A stretch of DNA of 40,368 nt from a virus, in IMG/VR virus record IMGVR_UViG_3300036861_000380, positions 1 to 40,368 of that record, one strand, 5' to 3'. The translations under genes and the position numbers were made by a program. Positions 37,451 to 40,368 of this stretch are shown piece by piece. Within the stretch, counting starts at the first letter, position 1. Each line of letters begins with the position of its first letter. Below the pieces are notes generated by a model. It searched no databases. It was not told where the DNA came from and saw only the letters and a list, made by a program, of their open reading frames with translations.

Positions 37451-37815
37451 TACGGCGTAACGGGCGAATCCGGCACGAGATCATCGACGGCCTTGACGCG
37501 GCTCGCCAGACCCGCAACGCCCGCTTGCACGGCCGCGAGTGCCGCATCGACTTCGGGCGTCGTAGTGCCATTGGCCAGCGCTGCGGTGAGATCGGCCACG
37601 GATTTCTGCAGGGCCGTGGTTTCGGTGCCGATCTTGTCCACTTCGACGCCGATATCGGTCACGTTGGCGTTGACCAGGTTCAGAGCAGCCAGCAGGTCTT
37701 GATTGGAAGCCACTAGGGTCTCCTTGAGGTTGGCGATGGAGTCGAGAATATGCTGCGAGGGTTCGCTATGCAGGTGGATTGTGATCTGAGCTTCGATGTG
37801 TACGCCCAAGGTCAT
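37450..37815 (-). CDS. Helical phage protein, 121 residues
   Basis: ATG 37815 overlaps the stop of the Fis-type gene (ATGA). The protein is helical and Ala/Leu/Val-rich, with heptad-like spacing (about 30-90: NLKETLVASNQDLLAALNLV and later VDKIGTETTALQKSVADL). This suggests a coiled-coil oligomer. The N-terminus starts with a beta strand (VHIEAQITIHLH). Function is unknown. Confidence 0.6.
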   Translation of the reverse strand: MTLGVHIEAQITIHLHSEPSQHILDSIANLKETLVASNQDLLAALNLVNANVTDIGVEVDKIGTETTALQKSVADLTAALANGTTTPEVDAALAAVQAGVAGLASRVKAVDDLVPDSPVTP

Positions 37816-38045
37816 GGACGCACTTCGGTTGAGGGACGCGGCAGGTGCCACGTCGCAAAGGGATTCGGTTTGTGGGGCTTGGGCTTACGCGGAACGCAGC
37901 CGCAGTAGCGCTGGCACAGCGAGTAGAAATGCGCGCGATGCACGCCGGCGATCTGAGCCGCTTTGCTCACGTTGCCGTTCGTGGCCTCCAGACACGCACT
38001 CAGGTAATGCCCTGCGTGCGCGGTCATCGCTTCGCTAAACGTCAT
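37812..38045 (-). CDS. Fis-type helix-turn-helix protein
   Basis: This encodes 77 residues from ATG 38045 (ATGA overlap with the secreted-protein gene). Residues 14-48 contain the Fis-like helix-turn-helix: YLSACLEATNGNVSKAAQIA and VHRAHFYSLCQRYG-like CQRYCG. A basic, Pro-rich tail follows (VPRKPKPHKPNP). It is likely a DNA-binding regulator of the late or replication genes. The target is unknown. Confidence 0.7.
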   Translation of the reverse strand: MTFSEAMTAHAGHYLSACLEATNGNVSKAAQIAGVHRAHFYSLCQRYCGCVPRKPKPHKPNPFATWHLPRPSTEVRP

Positions 38046-38638
38046 GGCTTGGGCACCGCCGGCGGGACGCAGGTCGCGACCTTGCGCGTACCCGACACGA
38101 GCGTGAAGCACTGCGACACGAGCGCGTCCAGGGCCGAAAACGTCACCGTGAGTTCCGGACTCGTGGTCGAAGTGATCGTGTAAGCGGCCATCTGGACCGC
38201 AGGAGGAGGCGCAGGAGCGGCGATCGCGCTTCGGGTGATGAGAACTGACGCGTCAGTCCCTGCGGCGCTCAGACAGGCTCTGGCGTCGGCCCCCAGGATG
38301 GCACCGGCAGGACAGACGACCAGCGGCACCGTTGGGTCGTGATCGGCGTACCAGCTCAGGGTATGCGCCCAAACGGGGGTCGTCTTGCTCGCGCTCGCCA
38401 CTTGATGCGTGGCGTCTGTGAGCACCACCGGCAGGTAGGTCGCGCTCGGACAGCTCGTCACCCACAGCGGCTCAGGACAGCTGAGCACCGCAGGGGCGGT
38501 CAGAACAGCCGCGCTCGTGGGCAGCGTCGCAAGGAGGCAAACGAGCAGCAGCCATTTTTTCAAGGTCGTTTCCGGATCCGCAGGCGGTTGGTCACAATCA
38601 GCCAGGTGAGACGCAGGTATTTCACGGACCGTCCACAT
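38042..38638 (-). CDS. Putative secreted or membrane-anchored protein
   Basis: ATG 38638 is in TAATG overlap with the upstream stop, giving 198 residues. A signal-like segment lies at 26-45 (LKKWLLLVCLLATLPTSAA), so a TTG at 38563 would make a classic secretory protein of 173 residues. Six cysteines after the signal fit disulfide-bonded export. The mature part is beta-rich and Thr/Ala/Pro-rich. It could act at the cell surface, for instance in superinfection exclusion; that is speculation. No family was recognised. Confidence 0.6.
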   Translation of the reverse strand: MWTVREIPASHLADCDQPPADPETTLKKWLLLVCLLATLPTSAAVLTAPAVLSCPEPLWVTSCPSATYLPVVLTDATHQVASASKTTPVWAHTLSWYADHDPTVPLVVCPAGAILGADARACLSAAGTDASVLITRSAIAAPAPPPAVQMAAYTITSTTSPELTVTFSALDALVSQCFTLVSGTRKVATCVPPAVPKP

Positions 38639-38853
38639 TACGGCTTAGCCAAACCTAACTCCATCGACGCAGTATGTAACCGAGTTACCGTTCCACGTGG
38701 AGCTTTATAGATTTTGCCACAAGCGATGTCGTCCACCACGCGCTTACTGATCCCGAATTGTTTGGCAAGCTGAGCGTGTGTTGGGAGCGCTTTGCGCGCG
38801 GCCACGACAGCGCGAATTTCTTCAGCCTGCTCATCGGTGAGCTTACGCTTCAT
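38638..38853 (-). CDS. Small helix-turn-helix protein
   Basis: This encodes 71 residues from ATG 38853 (ATGA overlap with the nuclease-like gene). Residues 5-50 carry a helix-turn-helix: LTDEQAEEIRAVVAARK, then THAQLAKQFGISKRVVDDIA with a GKIYK tail. The pattern is like resolvase/Hin-type or HNH-associated recognition domains. It is probably a DNA-binding regulator. A C-terminal stretch follows without a motif. Confidence 0.7.
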   Translation of the reverse strand: MKRKLTDEQAEEIRAVVAARKALPTHAQLAKQFGISKRVVDDIACGKIYKAPRGTVTRLHTASMELGLAKP

Positions 38854-39122
38854 GCGCTCACCCGCGCGCCCAAACAGGTCATCACGTCGCGATCCGTCCG
38901 CCATGTCCAGACCGGAGCATTGCGTTCACGGCAGCAGGCAAGAAACAACACCTGTGCGTCGGTGTAAGGATTTTTGCCGTGTTTGATTTCAATCGGATAC
39001 CAATGCTCGCGCCACAAACCCCAGCCATCCAGTGGGCCGGTCTGAACCCACAGACCCCCCAATTGCTCGAAGGTCGCGACAAGCCCGTTCTCGTTGGTGT
39101 CTCGTCGCGCAGCACGCCTCAC
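38850..39122 (-). CDS. PD-(D/E)XK-like nuclease candidate (VRR-NUC type)
   Basis: GTG 39122 overlaps the stop of the preceding gene. Ninety residues include GPLDGWGLWREHWYPIEIKHGK (29-50): an Asp before a strand, then the E-x-K of IEIKHG, followed by a YTDAQVLFLACCR helix. This is the PD-(D/E)XK core as I know it from phage VRR-NUC-type proteins. Such enzymes resolve or trim branched DNA. The small size suits a Holliday-junction-type role next to replication genes. The call is by motif only. Confidence 0.65.
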   Translation of the reverse strand: MRRAARRDTNENGLVATFEQLGGLWVQTGPLDGWGLWREHWYPIEIKHGKNPYTDAQVLFLACCRERNAPVWTWRTDRDVMTCLGARVSA

Positions 39123-39337
39123 AGCTTTTCCCCATACAGAGATTCAAACGCAGCGCGCCAGTTGACCGGCTTCTTGTCCTTCGCGCCGATCACAACATGC
39201 TCCAATCCTCCCTGTTTGATCGCCTCGCGGAATCGATCGCGGCGAATGTTGGTATCCGTGATTCCGTCAAACACGTCGGGGCCGCGATGGTCCAACATGC
39301 GCTTGCCTAGCCAAGCTTCATCGTAGAGTTCATTCAC
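39119..39337 (-). CDS. Small phage protein, 72 residues
   Basis: ATG overlaps the stop of the replication gene (ATGA), and the stop overlaps the nuclease-like GTG (GTGA). The protein has helices with basic patches (GKRMLDHRGPDVFDG, NIRRDRFREAIKQGG). No catalytic motif was found. The position suggests a replication accessory protein. No family was recognised. Confidence 0.6.
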   Translation of the reverse strand: MNELYDEAWLGKRMLDHRGPDVFDGITDTNIRRDRFREAIKQGGLEHVVIGAKDKKPVNWRAAFESLYGEKL

Positions 39338-39909
39338 GCTTCGGCTTCCCGAAGGTAACCTACCCAGACCGCGCGCTGCGTTTCGAGCGGCACTGGGTCA
39401 TTGCTAGAAAGATCGCGCATATCCGCAGCCCAGTTGTTTTTGGCGCAGATCAACTTTCCCACTGCCGCCAGGAATTCAGGCGATGCATCCAAGTTATGTT
39501 TGTCGAGTCCACGGATGCGGAGTTCTTCATCGGAAGCACGCATAGCCTCGTAGCTCGCTAGTGTTCCAGGAAGCGCCATTTTGTTTTTGAGCCTGAACGT
39601 CAGATGATCGCGTAAGTTGACATTGGCTGCGATGTCCCACATATCACCGCGAAAGCCGTCATCCTTCGCGCCAAAGTGTTGGTCAGACTTCAGTCGCTTG
39701 GAGGCGTCCCAGATCTGCGAAGGCTTGGGGATCTTGACCCAGGATTCGTTTTCCAACATGTGTTGGATCGTGCGAACAAACCGAATCAGCGGCATCGAAT
39801 GCAACGCCTTCCAGTACCCCTCCTTGCGCTCCTCGGTGCACGGCACATCCATCGCGGCACACAGAATCGCCAGCTGCTTTTCAAACTCGGGCCGATCAGC
39901 GTTGAGCAC
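39334..39909 (-). CDS. Replication accessory protein, helicase-loader-like position
   Basis: GTG 39909 follows GAGGAG by 7 bases and lies 14 bases inside the initiator gene; longer upstream frames were rejected. The 191 residues include FEKQLAILCAAMDVP (9-23), YWKALHSMPLIRFVRTIQHM (33-52) and WVKIPKPSQIWDA. I recall this pattern from phage proteins encoded directly after O-like initiators, as the P loader is in lambda. It could load the host DnaB helicase. No Walker motif is seen. Confidence 0.6.
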   Translation of the reverse strand: MLNADRPEFEKQLAILCAAMDVPCTEERKEGYWKALHSMPLIRFVRTIQHMLENESWVKIPKPSQIWDASKRLKSDQHFGAKDDGFRGDMWDIAANVNLRDHLTFRLKNKMALPGTLASYEAMRASDEELRIRGLDKHNLDASPEFLAAVGKLICAKNNWAADMRDLSSNDPVPLETQRAVWVGYLREAEA

Positions 39910-40368
39910 GGTCGCGCTCCTCGGCCTCGAGTTGTTCGATGGATTTCGGCGGAATATAGGCAGCCTTGGCCGTACCATTCGGTCGGGGCTTGAAGTCCGC
40001 GGCCCGCCGGCACCAGTTGCGCCAAGCAGCATCCCAGTCATGCTTGCGAGCATTGGCACCCGAGGCAGCTCGCCAGTGATCGGTGAAGCTCGCGAACTCT
40101 CGTTCCGCGTTGGCCTTCTCCGTCTCGGCTATCGCCCGCCTCTCGGGGGTCAATTCAAAATTCTCGGGTAGCCGAGTTGCATTGGCGGAGCGCGCTGCGC
40201 GACGCACTCCCCTTTCCTCGCCTCCTATCCCCTCCTCTCCCTTCCCTTCCTTTCCCTTAGACTCCCTTCCAAGAGAAGAACCGCTACTAACCGGGGAACT
40301 TCCGCCACTACTCGGGGAGGACTCGGGGAGGACTCGGGGAGTCTTCAGTGAGTGCTCGTAGAGTGGTA
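39896..40368 (-). CDS. O-like replication initiator, 5' end outside the window
   Basis: The frame runs without a stop to the right edge, so the gene is partial (about 157 codons visible, N-terminal part missing). The edge segment is Ser/Pro-rich (LPESSPSSGGSSPVSSGSS) and then Gly/Lys/Glu-rich, a flexible linker. The C-terminal domain from about codon 70 on has LPENFELTPERRAIA, then FTDHWRAASGANARKHDWD and AAWRNWCRRAADF, a signature of phage O-type initiators. A GTG at 40207 could be mistaken for its start. It probably binds the origin and recruits the loader encoded next. Confidence 0.75.
   Translation of the reverse strand, partial: PLYEHSLKTPRVLPESSPSSGGSSPVSSGSSLGRESKGKEGKGEEGIGGEERGVRRAARSANATRLPENFELTPERRAIAETEKANAEREFASFTDHWRAASGANARKHDWDAAWRNWCRRAADFKPRPNGTAKAAYIPPKSIEQLEAEERDRAQR
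40207..40270. other. Homopyrimidine/homopurine tract
   Basis: The + strand is almost all C and T across these 64 bases (five purines; 40228-40258 is uninterrupted). On the - strand it encodes the Gly/Lys/Glu linker of the initiator. Such tracts can form triplex or unwound DNA. It lies beside the iteron-like repeats, so it could be the unwinding side of an origin. Confidence 0.75.
40292..40342. repeat. Iteron-like repeats inside the initiator gene, possible origin
   Basis: ACTCGGGGAGG occurs three times in tandem at 40310, 40321 and 40332 (the last ends AGT). The core CGGGGA also occurs at 40292, 21 bases before the first, so four cores lie at 21-, 11- and 11-base steps, about one or two helical turns. 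The frame codes for the Ser/Pro linker of the initiator. Lambda carries its iterons in the same place in gene O. Confidence 0.55.

Noticed and set aside
40083-40361. + strand frame at the right edge
   Set aside because: It is the complement of the initiator gene and of its low-complexity linker. The - strand frame continues without a stop and carries the initiator motifs.
1-40368. Window as a closed circular genome
   Set aside because: Joining the two ends would carry the initiator frame into sequence antisense to the first gene, with no initiator N-terminal domain visible. The window therefore looks like a cut-out and not a full circle.
1-40368. Integrase, attachment sites, tRNA genes, CRISPR arrays, insertion sequences
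   Set aside because: I looked for recombinase motifs, cloverleaf T-arm sequences, regularly spaced repeats and terminal inverted repeats with transposase frames, and saw none that held up.

Overview
The window reads as most of the genome of a tailed phage with a P22-like (short-tailed) virion, or the same phage as a provirus. The evidence is a leftward late operon with a P22-type order: terminase, portal, scaffold, P22-family coat, gp4-like adaptor, gp10-like stabilisation protein, and three gp7/gp20/gp16-type ejection proteins, then tailspike and lysis genes. No integrase, attachment site, tRNA, rRNA, transposase or CRISPR array was seen, so lifestyle is undecided. The DNA is moderately GC-rich. 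A DUF3653-like protein hints at a Xanthomonas-type gammaproteobacterial host, but this is weak evidence.

Layout. (1) 1-12.0 kb, + strand: a dense array of about 42 small genes, most joined by ATGA/GTGA/TGATG overlaps. Recognisable members are two unrelated proteins ending in the SSB-type tail DDIPF, a Ref-type RecA-dependent HNH nuclease, two or three helix-turn-helix proteins, a DUF3307-type membrane protein, several small Cys-rich (zinc-type) proteins and a C5-cytosine methyltransferase that carries a second complete gene in the +1 frame. Candidate promoter/operator regions lie at about 3.67-3.75 kb and 9.32-9.36 kb. (2) 12.07-15.4 kb, - strand: lysis region with a 3TM-type holin candidate, a GH108 endolysin and several small membrane proteins. 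A + strand HNH homing endonuclease sits in the endolysin 3' end. (3) 15.4-18.6 kb, - strand: a beta-helix tailspike and a fibre protein that share an N-terminal domain. A + strand moron-like membrane gene lies just upstream. (4) 19.1-36.9 kb, - strand: ejection proteins, a 2-oxoglutarate oxygenase plus cupin pair, tail and head proteins, and packaging. (5) 37-40.4 kb, - strand: GroES-like protein, small regulators, a nuclease candidate, and a replication pair. The last gene is an O-like initiator cut by the right edge; its linker holds iteron-like repeats.

How it fits together. Rightward early genes probably reprogramme the host and support recombination and DNA modification. The leftward strand would first express replication genes and then packaging, head, tail and lysis genes. 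The two transcription directions converge at about 12.0 kb.

The strongest leads are: the homing endonuclease insertion that gives the endolysin a recoded C-terminus and leaves the old one behind; the roughly 260-codon dual-frame methyltransferase locus; the two SSB-tailed proteins beside a Ref nuclease; the possible origin inside the initiator gene; and the oxygenase/cupin pair inside the virion operon. All family names come from reading motifs by eye. No database search was run.
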